Shown: positions 1 to 7,149 of the stretch, piece by piece | How the letters are laid out: the number at the start of each line of letters is the position of its first letter | Position numbering within the stretch: the first letter of the stretch is position 1 | DNA from: Massilia eburnea | Lineage (GTDB): Bacteria > Pseudomonadota > Gammaproteobacteria > Burkholderiales > Burkholderiaceae_D | NCBI RefSeq assembly: GCF_009720745.1 | Contig: NZ_WNKX01000024.1 | Span: 16,820 to 80,819 of the forward strand | Direction: 5' to 3' | DNA length: 64,000 nucleotides | The notes under the pieces: model-generated | The model's database searches: none | Told to the model about the DNA's origin: nothing | Seen by the model: the letters and a program-made list of their open reading frames with translations, nothing else | Translations under genes and position numbers: made by a program

Positions 1-790
1 CCGCCATCAGCAGCGCGGCGGCATGGCGTGCCGTGGGACGGGCAGCTGGTGCGCGCAGCTGGCGCAGCACGATCTCCAGGTCCCAGGCTTCCAGCGTGGC
101 GCGGCGATTCAGGTAAAGCGTGAAAGTGCAGGCCGTGTAGATCGGTCCGATCACAGCGGCGGCCAGGCACCAGGCGCCGGTGGCCAGGGCCGCCTGCAGC
201 GCCGCATGGTCCTGCATATCGAAGAGGGCAAAGGGATTGGGCGTGGCGGCAGGCAGGAACAGGCTGACCAGGGCAAGCATGCCGAACATCAGCACCATTT
301 CAAAGGTTGAGCAGGTGCCGCCGAACATCAGGGCCGCGCCGCCGGTGCCGTTGCGCGCAATGGTGGCGCGGCGTGCGGTGGCGGACTTGCCGCGCGCCTG
401 CTCCAGAACCCACACCGGCTGGTGCAGGCCGCGACCGGCCATGAAGGGGCGCCACCAGGTCAGCATGCGGAACCAGCCGCCGCCCAGTTCGTGCGGCCAG
501 GCGCGCAAGGCGGCGCGCCAGCTGGTTTGTTCACCGAACACCTGGCGTGCGAGCACGTGCAGCGGGGCCCGTTCCAGCAGGGGGCGCAGCCACCATGGCA
601 GCAGCCAGCCGTAAATGGCGCCCGGCCAGTGCCAGCTGATCAGCACCGCCACCACCGACAGCGGAATCCAGAGCGCCAGCCAGGCCAGCCACACGTCGGC
701 GCCGCCGGCGTGCAGCAGGGCGAAGCCAAGGTCCAGGCCTTGGGCATTGCTGCGCGGGCGCAGGTCCAGGCGCAGCTTATCGAGTTGCAT
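1..790 (-). CDS. Membrane protein of the RDD-SpoIIM cluster, C-terminus cut by window edge
   Basis: The frame is open from an ATG at 788-790 to the left edge, giving 263 residues of an incomplete protein. It starts MQLDKLRLDL and has hydrophobic segments near residues 31-52 and 58-70, then two more around residues 150-180 and 195-220. It overlaps the 3' end of the SpoIIM-like gene by 14 bp, so the two are probably translationally coupled. In related bacteria this position next to RDD and SpoIIM genes is held by a large membrane protein that often ends in a DUF4129 domain, followed by DUF4350, MoxR and DUF58 genes. The diagnostic end lies outside the window, so this family assignment is inference from context. 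Confidence 0.7.
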   Translation of the reverse strand, partial: MQLDKLRLDLRPRSNAQGLDLGFALLHAGGADVWLAWLALWIPLSVVAVLISWHWPGAIYGWLLPWWLRPLLERAPLHVLARQVFGEQTSWRAALRAWPHELGGGWFRMLTWWRPFMAGRGLHQPVWVLEQARGKSATARRATIARNGTGGAALMFGGTCSTFEMVLMFGMLALVSLFLPAATPNPFALFDMQDHAALQAALATGAWCLAAAVIGPIYTACTFTLYLNRRATLEAWDLEIVLRQLRAPAARPTARHAAALLMA

Positions 791-1736
791 GCTTGCCTTT
801 CTCGCGGCCGGCGAAACCAAAGAACAGGAAGACCAGGGCCCAGCACACGGCGCCGACACTGAACTTGACTGCTGGCGGGAAGCTGCTGGCCGACCAGAAG
901 GCTTCGAAGAAGGCGGCCAGCACGGTGAGCAGGGCGGCGCCCGCCACCACCGGGTACATCTGGATGCTGGCTTGCTGCAGGGCCTCGCGGCGGCGCAGCC
1001 GTCCCGGCTTGACCAGGGCCAGGCCGAGGCGGATACCGGACAGGCCGGACAAGACCAGGCCGGTCAGTTCAAAACTGGAATGGGTCACGACGAAGGACCA
1101 GAAATTGATGCGGGTAGCCGGATCGAGGCTAAGCCAGGCCGCCACCACGCCCATCTGCATGCCGTTGAACAGCACACTCAGCAAGGCCGGGATGCCGCCG
1201 AAAATGCCGCTGGCAAAAGTGCGGAAGCCGATCGAGACATTGTTCCAGATGTAGTGGCCGAACATCTGCACGTCGCCCTCGGTACCGCCGCGGCCGGTCT
1301 TGATCGCCGACGGTGAGTACATCTGGTGCATGCGCGCCAGGTCTTCCGGCGACGAGAACAGGTAAGCATTGTGCGCATCATGCGCCACCAGCAGGCCGAT
1401 GGCGATGGCCGGGCCCAGAAGGCACAGCAGCACCAGCAGCAAGAGCTTCCATTCGGCACGCACGCGGCGCGGCAAGTCAAGGCGCAGCCATTGCAGCAGC
1501 ACGGTGGGACGTTCCACCGCCACGCCGTACAGGGCGTGATGGCAGCGCGCCACCAAGCTGTGCAGGTAGGACACCAGCTGCGGCGAGTAGCCGCGCTGGC
1601 TGGCCAGCGCCAGGCATTGGCACAGGCGGCGGTATTGCTCCGGCAAGGCTTCGCGGCCCTCCGCGCCTTTGGCCAGCAGGGCGTCGATCTCGCTCCACAG
1701 CGGACCGTAGGTGGTTTCGAATTGGGCTTGTTTCAT
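777..1736 (-). CDS. Stage II sporulation protein M (SpoIIM/DUF95) family membrane protein
   Basis: This 319-residue protein has a soluble N-terminal ~95 residues and then about five or six hydrophobic segments (for example around residues 98-118, 172-200 and 255-310). The pattern and the glycine-rich stretch 'FASGIFGGIPALLSVLFNGMQ' (residues about 180-200) are typical of the SpoIIM/DUF95 family. In non-sporulating proteobacteria these proteins accompany RDD proteins and MoxR/DUF58/DUF4129 genes, and their function is not established. Its start overlaps the RDD stop by 4 bp (1733-1736) and its end overlaps the next gene by 14 bp, so the three form one operon read leftwards. Confidence 0.85.
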   Translation of the reverse strand: MKQAQFETTYGPLWSEIDALLAKGAEGREALPEQYRRLCQCLALASQRGYSPQLVSYLHSLVARCHHALYGVAVERPTVLLQWLRLDLPRRVRAEWKLLLLVLLCLLGPAIAIGLLVAHDAHNAYLFSSPEDLARMHQMYSPSAIKTGRGGTEGDVQMFGHYIWNNVSIGFRTFASGIFGGIPALLSVLFNGMQMGVVAAWLSLDPATRINFWSFVVTHSSFELTGLVLSGLSGIRLGLALVKPGRLRRREALQQASIQMYPVVAGAALLTVLAAFFEAFWSASSFPPAVKFSVGAVCWALVFLFFGFAGREKGKHATR

Positions 1737-2425
1737 CGGACCAGTCCCGCCGCCATGCCGCGCAAGCGTTCCAGCGATTCTTCACCTTCGCGGCCGGTCA
1801 GCGGCGACGCGATGTCGGCCAGTTCCAGCATGCGTCCGTGCGGCAGCCGTTTTTCGCGTGCAAACAGGTCGGCCAGCGCGCGCTGCTGGTCCGGTGTTAG
1901 CGGGAATGGCAGCGGCAGCGGCGCCGCTTCCGGCACCTCGCTGCGCTTGGGCGGCTTGTCGCGGTACACCACCTGGGTGCCGGCCACGATATCGCCCAGG
2001 CGGCGGAAATGGCGGTCGCACAGCATGCAGAGCAAGCCGGAAGCATATGCCATCGGCAGGAAGTCCGCCACCAGCAGCAGGTTGCGCAGCACCGATTCGC
2101 GCCAGCGCACAGGCAGGCCGTCGGCGCGCAGCACCTGCAGGCCGACCACGTATTTGCCGAGGGTGCGGCCGCTGGCATACACCTCGCACAGCACTGGATA
2201 AGCCCAGTAGCCCAGGAACAAGGCCAGCAGGAACAAGCCGCTCGATAGTTTTCCGGAAGGGACGGTCGCGCCAAGGATGGCGGAAATGATACCGGTGACC
2301 ACCAGCCAGACCAAAAAGTCGATCGCCCAGGCGTAAGCGCGTACCACGGGACCGGCGGGAGTCAGTTGCAAACGCACGCCTTCAGGGGTGATCAGTGACA
2401 GGCGGCCATCAAGGAAACAATTCAT
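1733..2425 (-). CDS. RDD family membrane protein
   Basis: The 230-residue product has the RDD family layout: a first membrane segment containing Arg and Asp (RAYAWAIDFLVWLVV, residues about 29-43), a second around residues 60-80, and a later 'SGRTLGKYVVGLQVLRADG' stretch followed by a third hydrophobic region. RDD proteins are small integral membrane proteins of mostly unknown function, and some are proposed transporters. A charged, proline-containing tail of about 80 residues extends past the RDD core. It is the first gene of a leftward operon with the SpoIIM-like protein. The short AT-rich stretch at 2426-2451 separates it from the upstream gene. Confidence 0.88.
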   Translation of the reverse strand: MNCFLDGRLSLITPEGVRLQLTPAGPVVRAYAWAIDFLVWLVVTGIISAILGATVPSGKLSSGLFLLALFLGYWAYPVLCEVYASGRTLGKYVVGLQVLRADGLPVRWRESVLRNLLLVADFLPMAYASGLLCMLCDRHFRRLGDIVAGTQVVYRDKPPKRSEVPEAAPLPLPFPLTPDQQRALADLFAREKRLPHGRMLELADIASPLTGREGEESLERLRGMAAGLVR

Positions 2426-2451
2426 GTCTTTTATTTAACCATAAAATTTCC

Positions 2452-3237
2452 TTAATGAAAATGTTTTACGCCTGCCGCCTCCTCTAATTGTCGGTAATCA
2501 CGCGACAGGCGCACCGAACCGATCGCTTGCCAGATCGCTTCGATACGCTGCGGGTCGCGCTCATAGGCGCCACGCGCCACCATCAGGTGCAGGTTGACGG
2601 TGGAAAAGGGCTGCTCCGCTTGCTGAACCCGGCCTTTGAAGCGCGCGTCTTCCTGCGCCAGTTTGCTCGCTTCCAGGCCTTGCAGGATGGCCGCGTCGAA
2701 GCCGCCGGCGGCCAGCATGCGCAGCGCATCGGCGGCCGACTTCACGGTTTCATGCGGGTCGTAGCTTTTTTCGCGCAATTGCTGGGCCACCAGGTAGCCT
2801 GATTGCACGACGACCGCCTTGCCGGGGACCTGCAGCTCGTGGCCGTCCCAGCGCGCATTGCCCCCAACACGCAGGAAGACCAGGGCAGTATCTTCAAACA
2901 TGGCGCGCGATGGATCTTCCCGGCCGTCTGGCAGTTGCGGGATGCGCGACCAGGCGCGCCGGCTGACGGCGTCGGCGGCGCCAATGACACCGTCAACCTG
3001 GCCGAGCTTCAATTCACTCAAGCAGCGCTTCCACGGTTTGGGCGTGTAAGTGAAATGTTCGTTGAGGAGAGTTTCGACCCTTTTCAATAATTCGAAATTC
3101 AGGCCTTTGCCGCTGGGAGTGCTCCAGGGCCGCTGGTCGACATCTTCGTAGCAAAGGCGCAGCGGCGGGCCTTTCGCCGCATGGGCTGCCGTGCCGGTCA
3201 TCAAAGCCAGCAGTACGCAGAGGCTTTTGTAGCTCAT
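2452..3237 (-). CDS. Periplasmic solute-binding protein (bacterial SBP family 3-like)
   Basis: The start is set at the ATG at 3235-3237 because it is followed at once by a signal peptide (MSYKSLCVLLALMTGTAAHA). The frame is open further upstream but without coding character. The mature protein is about 240 residues and has the features of amino-acid type binding proteins: 'LRLCYEDVDQRPWS' near the start, 'GLNFELLKRVE', 'GQVDGVIGAAD' and later 'AALRMLAAGGFDAAI'-like segments. No permease or ATPase gene is adjacent. Such orphan family-3 domains in Oxalobacteraceae may work with unlinked transporters or as sensors. The ligand cannot be inferred. Confidence 0.75.
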   Translation of the reverse strand: MSYKSLCVLLALMTGTAAHAAKGPPLRLCYEDVDQRPWSTPSGKGLNFELLKRVETLLNEHFTYTPKPWKRCLSELKLGQVDGVIGAADAVSRRAWSRIPQLPDGREDPSRAMFEDTALVFLRVGGNARWDGHELQVPGKAVVVQSGYLVAQQLREKSYDPHETVKSAADALRMLAAGGFDAAILQGLEASKLAQEDARFKGRVQQAEQPFSTVNLHLMVARGAYERDPQRIEAIWQAIGSVRLSRDYRQLEEAAGVKHFH

Positions 3238-3320
3238 GCAACCAAGATTATCATGCGGGTGCACCCTGGCGGTTGTTTTGTTGGCATAATGACAGCGAAT
3301 AATCTTTTCAGAGAGACGCA

Positions 3321-4244
3321 ATGCGCGCAATGCGGCAGGCAATTTCAAGCGGGACCCAGCACCTGCGACCGGTGCAGGATGACGCGCTTTCGGCACGCTA
3401 CGTCGAAATTGGGCTGGCGGTGCGCGAGGCTTTCCGTACGCCCGCCCTGCGTGAAACGTTTATCGCCCGCCTTAAACCGCACCGCCGCCTGATCGCCGGC
3501 AGCGTGCCGGCCGGCATACAGCAGCATGGCTTGCTGCCGGCGCGGGCGGCGACCTGCCGCTTGTCCGACGTTTCCGACGCCGACCTGGCGCAATGGCTGG
3601 TCGACGACGGCCGCCTGATCTACGGTGAATTCACGCAGCAGGAACTCGACAATTATTTCAACGAGATGGCGCCGTACCTGCCGCCGAAAGGCCATTTCAT
3701 CGATCTGGGCAGCGGCTTGGGCAAGGTGGTCATGAGCGCGGCGCTGGCTTTTCCCGGCCTGCGCTGCACGGGTGTTGAGCTGCTCACCTACCGGCACGAA
3801 ATGGCGCAGGTGCGGCTGGCGGAAATGCTGGCGGCGGGTGTCGCCGAAAACCGGGGCGTGGCGGCCAATGTAGCGCGCCGTATCCGCCTTGTGCAGCAGG
3901 ACATGTTCGACGCCGATGTCAGCGATGCCTCCCTGGTGTATGTCTACAGTACCTGCTTTGCGCCATTGATGGACCGGCTGGCCGACAAGCTTGCGCGCGA
4001 ATTGCAGCCGGGCGCGCTGGTGACCACGGTCACCTTCCCCATGCAGCACCCGGCCTTTGAACTGGTGAAGCAGTTTTCTCCGCCAAGCGTGGCGTGGACG
4101 ACGGTATACCTGTATCGCCGCCGCAGCGCACTTGATCCGCTGCCGGCTGAACCGCCTAAATTCCTTTACGAGCAGGATAGCGCGGCATGGGAGTACGCTG
4201 TTCGTGCCGCCTTCGCCGCTTACGACGCGACATCAGGAGCCTGA
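3321..4244 (+). CDS. DOT1-like SAM-dependent methyltransferase
   Basis: This 307-residue class I methyltransferase has the SAM-binding motif FIDLGSGLGKVV (residues about 127-138), an acidic end of strand 2 (GVELL) and the preceding 'YGEF' (residues 101-104). A YGE motif placed about 25 residues before DLGSG is a hallmark of the DOT1 (histone H3K79 methyltransferase) fold. Later 'VYVYSTCFAPLMDRLADKLA' fits the DOT1 position where the N-N-x-x-F segment usually lies. Bacterial DOT1 homologues are known in several lineages, mostly with unknown substrates. The start could be codon 1 or codon 4 (MRAMRQ). A purine-rich stretch, gagag, lies at 3311-3315. The next gene follows after one base. Confidence 0.7.
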   Translation: MRAMRQAISSGTQHLRPVQDDALSARYVEIGLAVREAFRTPALRETFIARLKPHRRLIAGSVPAGIQQHGLLPARAATCRLSDVSDADLAQWLVDDGRLIYGEFTQQELDNYFNEMAPYLPPKGHFIDLGSGLGKVVMSAALAFPGLRCTGVELLTYRHEMAQVRLAEMLAAGVAENRGVAANVARRIRLVQQDMFDADVSDASLVYVYSTCFAPLMDRLADKLARELQPGALVTTVTFPMQHPAFELVKQFSPPSVAWTTVYLYRRRSALDPLPAEPPKFLYEQDSAAWEYAVRAAFAAYDATSGA

Positions 4245-4245
4245 C

Positions 4246-5079
4246 GTGGATATCCGCGCGATGACCTTGCCCGAGCTGGAGATGGTGCTCGAATGGGCGG
4301 CGGCGGAAGGGTGGAATCCGGGCTTGTCCGATGCCGCCAGTTTTCATGCTGCCGATCCTGGCGGCTTCCTGCTCGGCACGCTGGATGGCGAACCGGTGGC
4401 CAGCATATTCGCGGTGCGCTATGGCAGCGGCTTCGGTTTTATCGGCGGCTATATCGTGCGGCCTGCGTTTCGCGGCAAGGGCTACGGCATGCAGATATGG
4501 CGCGCCGGCATGGCGCTGCTTGCTGGGCGCAACGTAGCGCTGGATGGTGTGCCGGCACAGCAGGCCAATTACGCCCGCTCCGGTTTCAGGCTGGCGCATC
4601 GCAATGTCCGTTACGAAGGGCGGGGCAGCACCTTGCCGGCGCCAAGCCGCGTGCTGCCGCTGGGTGCGGAAGATATCGATGAACTGTTGGCCTACGACCG
4701 CGCCTTCTTTCCTGAAGATCGGGTCGTGTTCATGCGGTGCTGGCTGCAGCAGCTTGGCAGCGTCATGCTCGGCGTGCGCGAGGGCGGCGCGCTGCTTGGC
4801 TACGCCGTCTTGCGTCCATGCCGTAACGGCTTCAAGGTTGGGCCGCTGTGCGCCGAGTCGCCGGACGTGGCGGATGAATTGCTGCAAGCCCTGCGCGGGC
4901 GCGTGCCAGAGGACGAGCCGATTTTCCTCGACGTGCCGGAGCCGAATGCTGCGGCGGTGGCGCTGGCGGCGCGGCACGGCATGCGCGCCTGCTTCGAAAC
5001 CGCGCGCATGTACACGGGCGCCGACCCTGCATTGCCGCTTGCGCGCCAATATGGCATCACAACTTTTGAATTAGGCTGA
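4246..5079 (+). CDS. GNAT family N-acetyltransferase with a second Acetyltransf_18-like domain
   Basis: The start is a GTG at 4246-4248, chosen because AGGAG sits six bases upstream (4235-4239) and it lies one base after the stop of the methyltransferase gene. The next ATG in frame (4261) lacks a ribosome site. The 277-residue product has an N-terminal GNAT domain with 'YIVRPAFRGKGYGMQIWRA' (the R/Q-x-x-G-x-G/A acetyl-CoA loop) and 'ANYARSGF'. Its second half ('YDRAFFPEDRVVFMRCWL', 'GYAVLRPCRNGFKVGPL') resembles the Acetyltransf_18 module of YitH-like proteins. The substrate is unknown. It is probably co-transcribed with the DOT1-like gene. Confidence 0.85.
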   Translation: MDIRAMTLPELEMVLEWAAAEGWNPGLSDAASFHAADPGGFLLGTLDGEPVASIFAVRYGSGFGFIGGYIVRPAFRGKGYGMQIWRAGMALLAGRNVALDGVPAQQANYARSGFRLAHRNVRYEGRGSTLPAPSRVLPLGAEDIDELLAYDRAFFPEDRVVFMRCWLQQLGSVMLGVREGGALLGYAVLRPCRNGFKVGPLCAESPDVADELLQALRGRVPEDEPIFLDVPEPNAAAVALAARHGMRACFETARMYTGADPALPLARQYGITTFELG

Positions 5080-5087
5080 AAAAGTGC

Positions 5088-5118
5088 TTGACCCTGACGT
5101 GGCGTCAACCTTGAGGAT
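5088..5118 (+). promoter_or_regulatory. MerR-type promoter/operator of the downstream regulator
   Basis: TTGACC (5088-5093) is followed 19 bp later by GAGGAT (5113-5118), and between them lies the perfect dyad TGACG-TGG-CGTCA (5095-5107). A 19-bp spacer with a dyad inside it is the signature of promoters remodelled by MerR-family activators. It lies directly upstream of a MerR/TipAS gene, so autoregulation is likely. The -10 match is poor. The start codon at 5125 follows so closely that GAGG may instead act as the ribosome site. Confidence 0.5.
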
Positions 5119-5124
5119 GGCTGC

Positions 5125-5856
5125 ATGTACACCGTAAAACAGCTCTCCGACATCACCGGCGTCACCGGGCGCACGCTGCGCTACTACGACAGTATCGGCC
5201 TGCTCAAGCCTACGCGCATTGGCGATAACGGCTATCGCTATTACAACGAAGCGGCTTTGCTGCGCTTGCAGCAGATCCTGTTCTACAGGGAGATGGACGT
5301 GCCGCTGGCCGCCATCTGCGACATCATGTCGCAACCTGGCTTCGATGTATTGGCGGCGCTGCAAAGCCATAAGCAGGCGCTGGCCGGCCGGCTGCAGGAA
5401 TTGCAAGGGCTGATTTCCACGGTGGACAAAACCATCCTCCACCTGAAAGGAAAGCAGACCATGAAAGCAGTTCAGATGTTCGACGGCTTGCGCGAGCGCC
5501 AGCACAAATACCAGCAGGAAGCGGAGCAGAAGTACGGCAAGGATGCCGTGCAAGCCTCGGCCCGCCAGTGGCAAGGCTACAGTGAAGGCAAGCAGCAAGC
5601 CCTGATCGATGAAGGCAACGCGATCTACGCTGAGCTGGCGGAAGCGATGCCGCATGGCGCCAGCAGCGACGGCGTGCAAGCCCTGGTCGCCCGCTGGCAC
5701 GACCACATGCAGCACTTCTGGCCCGCTGAGCGCGAGCACCTGCCGCGCCTGGCCGCCACCTACCGCGACGACCCACGCTTCCGCGCCAACTTCGACAAAA
5801 TCCACCCCGACCTCGCGCCTTTCATGGTCGAAGCCGTCAGCATCTACGCCGCCTGA
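5125..5856 (+). CDS. MerR family transcriptional regulator with TipAS ligand-binding domain
   Basis: Residues 1-70 form a MerR winged helix-turn-helix (MYTVKQLSDITGVTGRTLRYYD, then 'GYRYYNEAALLRLQQILFYREM'). Residues about 75-110 form the coiled-coil dimer helix. Residues about 115-243 look like a TipAS domain ('QYQEEAEQKYG'-type helix, 'HWPAEREHLPRLAATYRDDPRFRANFDK', 'LAPFMVEAVSIYA'). TipAS domains bind peptide antibiotics or other bulky amphipathic ligands, and the regulators often control themselves and an efflux or resistance gene. No such target gene is adjacent here. A dyad-containing promoter precedes the gene. Confidence 0.9.
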   Translation: MYTVKQLSDITGVTGRTLRYYDSIGLLKPTRIGDNGYRYYNEAALLRLQQILFYREMDVPLAAICDIMSQPGFDVLAALQSHKQALAGRLQELQGLISTVDKTILHLKGKQTMKAVQMFDGLRERQHKYQQEAEQKYGKDAVQASARQWQGYSEGKQQALIDEGNAIYAELAEAMPHGASSDGVQALVARWHDHMQHFWPAEREHLPRLAATYRDDPRFRANFDKIHPDLAPFMVEAVSIYAA

Positions 5857-5942
5857 CGCGGAAACGCAGCGGCGTGGTTGACAGGGCTGCGCGGAGGCGC
5901 GGAGAATGGCTGCTCCACAACCCTGCTGGATAGGAGGAAGTC

Positions 5943-6551
5943 ATGAAGCTCCGTCGTATCGCGCAGTACCTGGTTGTTGTTGCTGGATTCACGCTGGGCG
6001 GCGCCGCCATGAGCGCTGCGCCGGATAAGAAGAAGGCCGCGCCGCCCGACGACAAGGCGGCGATGGAAATGATGGCCAAAGCCGCCATGCCTGGCGAAGC
6101 GCATAAGAAGCTCGATCCGCTGGCCGGTAAATTCACGGTCAAATCCAAAATGTGGATGGACCCGTCCAAACCGCCTGAAGAAACCGACGGCTCCACTGAG
6201 CGCAAGTGGATCATGGGGAACCGCTACCTGCAGGAGAACTACCAGGGCAAGTTCATGGGCCAGCCTTTCGACGGCATGGGCATCCAGGGTTATGACAACG
6301 TGACGAAGAAGTACTTCGGCAGCTGGATCGATTCCGGCGGGACCGGCATGACGCTGGCGCATGGGGCCATGAACGGCAACACCATCAAGTACAAGGGCAT
6401 GATGTCCGACCCAATGAGCGGCAAGGAAATCCCCTACACCATGAGCGTGGCCATTACCGACAACGACAACCACAAGCTGGAGATGTGGGGACCCGGGCCG
6501 AATGGCAAGGAAATGAAGTGGATGGAAATGAGCTACACCCGCGTCAAGTAG
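5943..6551 (+). CDS. Exported DUF1579 family protein
   Basis: The 202-residue product begins with a cleavable signal sequence (MKLRRIAQYLVVVAGFTLGGAAMSAA). A lysine/proline-rich linker follows, then a DUF1579-type region: 'KLDPLAGKFTVKSKMWMDPSKP', 'ERKWIMGNRYLQENYQGKF', 'GQPFDGMGIQGYDNVTKKY' and 'TMSVAITDNDNHKLEMW'. DUF1579 proteins have an unknown function and a probable beta-barrel, lipocalin-like fold. The ribosome site AGGAGGAAG lies at about 5932-5940. Its 3' end overlaps the convergent VOC gene by 8 bp. Confidence 0.85.
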   Translation: MKLRRIAQYLVVVAGFTLGGAAMSAAPDKKKAAPPDDKAAMEMMAKAAMPGEAHKKLDPLAGKFTVKSKMWMDPSKPPEETDGSTERKWIMGNRYLQENYQGKFMGQPFDGMGIQGYDNVTKKYFGSWIDSGGTGMTLAHGAMNGNTIKYKGMMSDPMSGKEIPYTMSVAITDNDNHKLEMWGPGPNGKEMKWMEMSYTRVK

Positions 6552-6945
6552 CCAAGTCCCCCCCGGCACGCCGATGCTGGTTCGCCTGCAGCGGCGTGCG
6601 CTGTGCCACCTCCAGCAAGATTCCCCACGTTGTCCGGCAGTAGAAGCCAGGCCCGCCGCGCAACTCCTGCAGCGCTGATAAGCCGGCAACCCCGGCAGCG
6701 GCCAGCTCCGCATGCTTGGCGCAGACAGCGCCGGCGTCATCGACCAGGAAGCCGATATGGAAAGTCTTCGGATAGACGGGCGCTTCGTTGCGGGTCAAGA
6801 CCAGGGTAACGCCGCCGTCGCCGGACAGCACGGCCATGCCGCAGTTGCCCTTGGTAAGCAGCAGGGAAAAGCCGAAATGATCGGCCAGGAAAGCGGAAGC
6901 CGCAGCCACGTCGGGCACGGAAAGGTCGAGATGATTGAGTTGCAT
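6544..6945 (-). CDS. VOC family (glyoxalase/bleomycin-resistance fold) protein
   Basis: The start is the ATG at 6943-6945, preceded on the minus strand by GGAGTG. The open frame upstream is not coding-like. The 133-residue protein is a single VOC domain: MQLNHLDLSVPDVAAASAFL, then 'FHIGFLVDD' and 'YCRTTWGILLEVAQR'. The usual metal-ligand positions appear as His4 (from NHLD), the His in FHIGF and the Glu in LLEV. The substrate is unknown and could be a small electrophile, a dioxygenase substrate or a drug. The stretch 6946-7149 upstream has no gene. Confidence 0.85.
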   Translation of the reverse strand: MQLNHLDLSVPDVAAASAFLADHFGFSLLLTKGNCGMAVLSGDGGVTLVLTRNEAPVYPKTFHIGFLVDDAGAVCAKHAELAAAGVAGLSALQELRGGPGFYCRTTWGILLEVAQRTPLQANQHRRAGGDLAT

Positions 6946-7073
6946 AGTCACTCCAATGTTGGTGGGCCCAACGGGAGTGCCTGGAGATCGACCGGCCACG
7001 CCCCGACGAGCCCGAGACGCAAATGCGCCGGGATCGTCGTGGGTTCTCATGCCTGACAGCGCATGGAGCAGAG

Positions 7074-7089
7074 CTCTCCGGAAGGAGAG
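7074..7089. other. Short perfect hairpin in a non-coding stretch
   Basis: Between the VOC gene and the chemoreceptor gene, ctctcc (7074-7079) and ggagag (7084-7089) can form a 6-bp stem with a 4-base loop. There is no T-run on either side, so it is not an obvious rho-independent terminator. It may be part of the 5' untranslated region of the VOC gene on the minus strand. I see nothing else recognisable in 6946-7149. Confidence 0.3.
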
Positions 7090-7149
7090 GGGCCGGGCTT
7101 ACCTGAAACCGGTCCTGCCTTTTTCGACTGGGCGGATCATAGCATGACT

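Noticed and set aside
6955..7149. Possible riboswitch upstream of the VOC gene
   Set aside because: Only one short hairpin is evident. I could not match the conserved cores of glycine, SAM, cobalamin or guanidine riboswitches.
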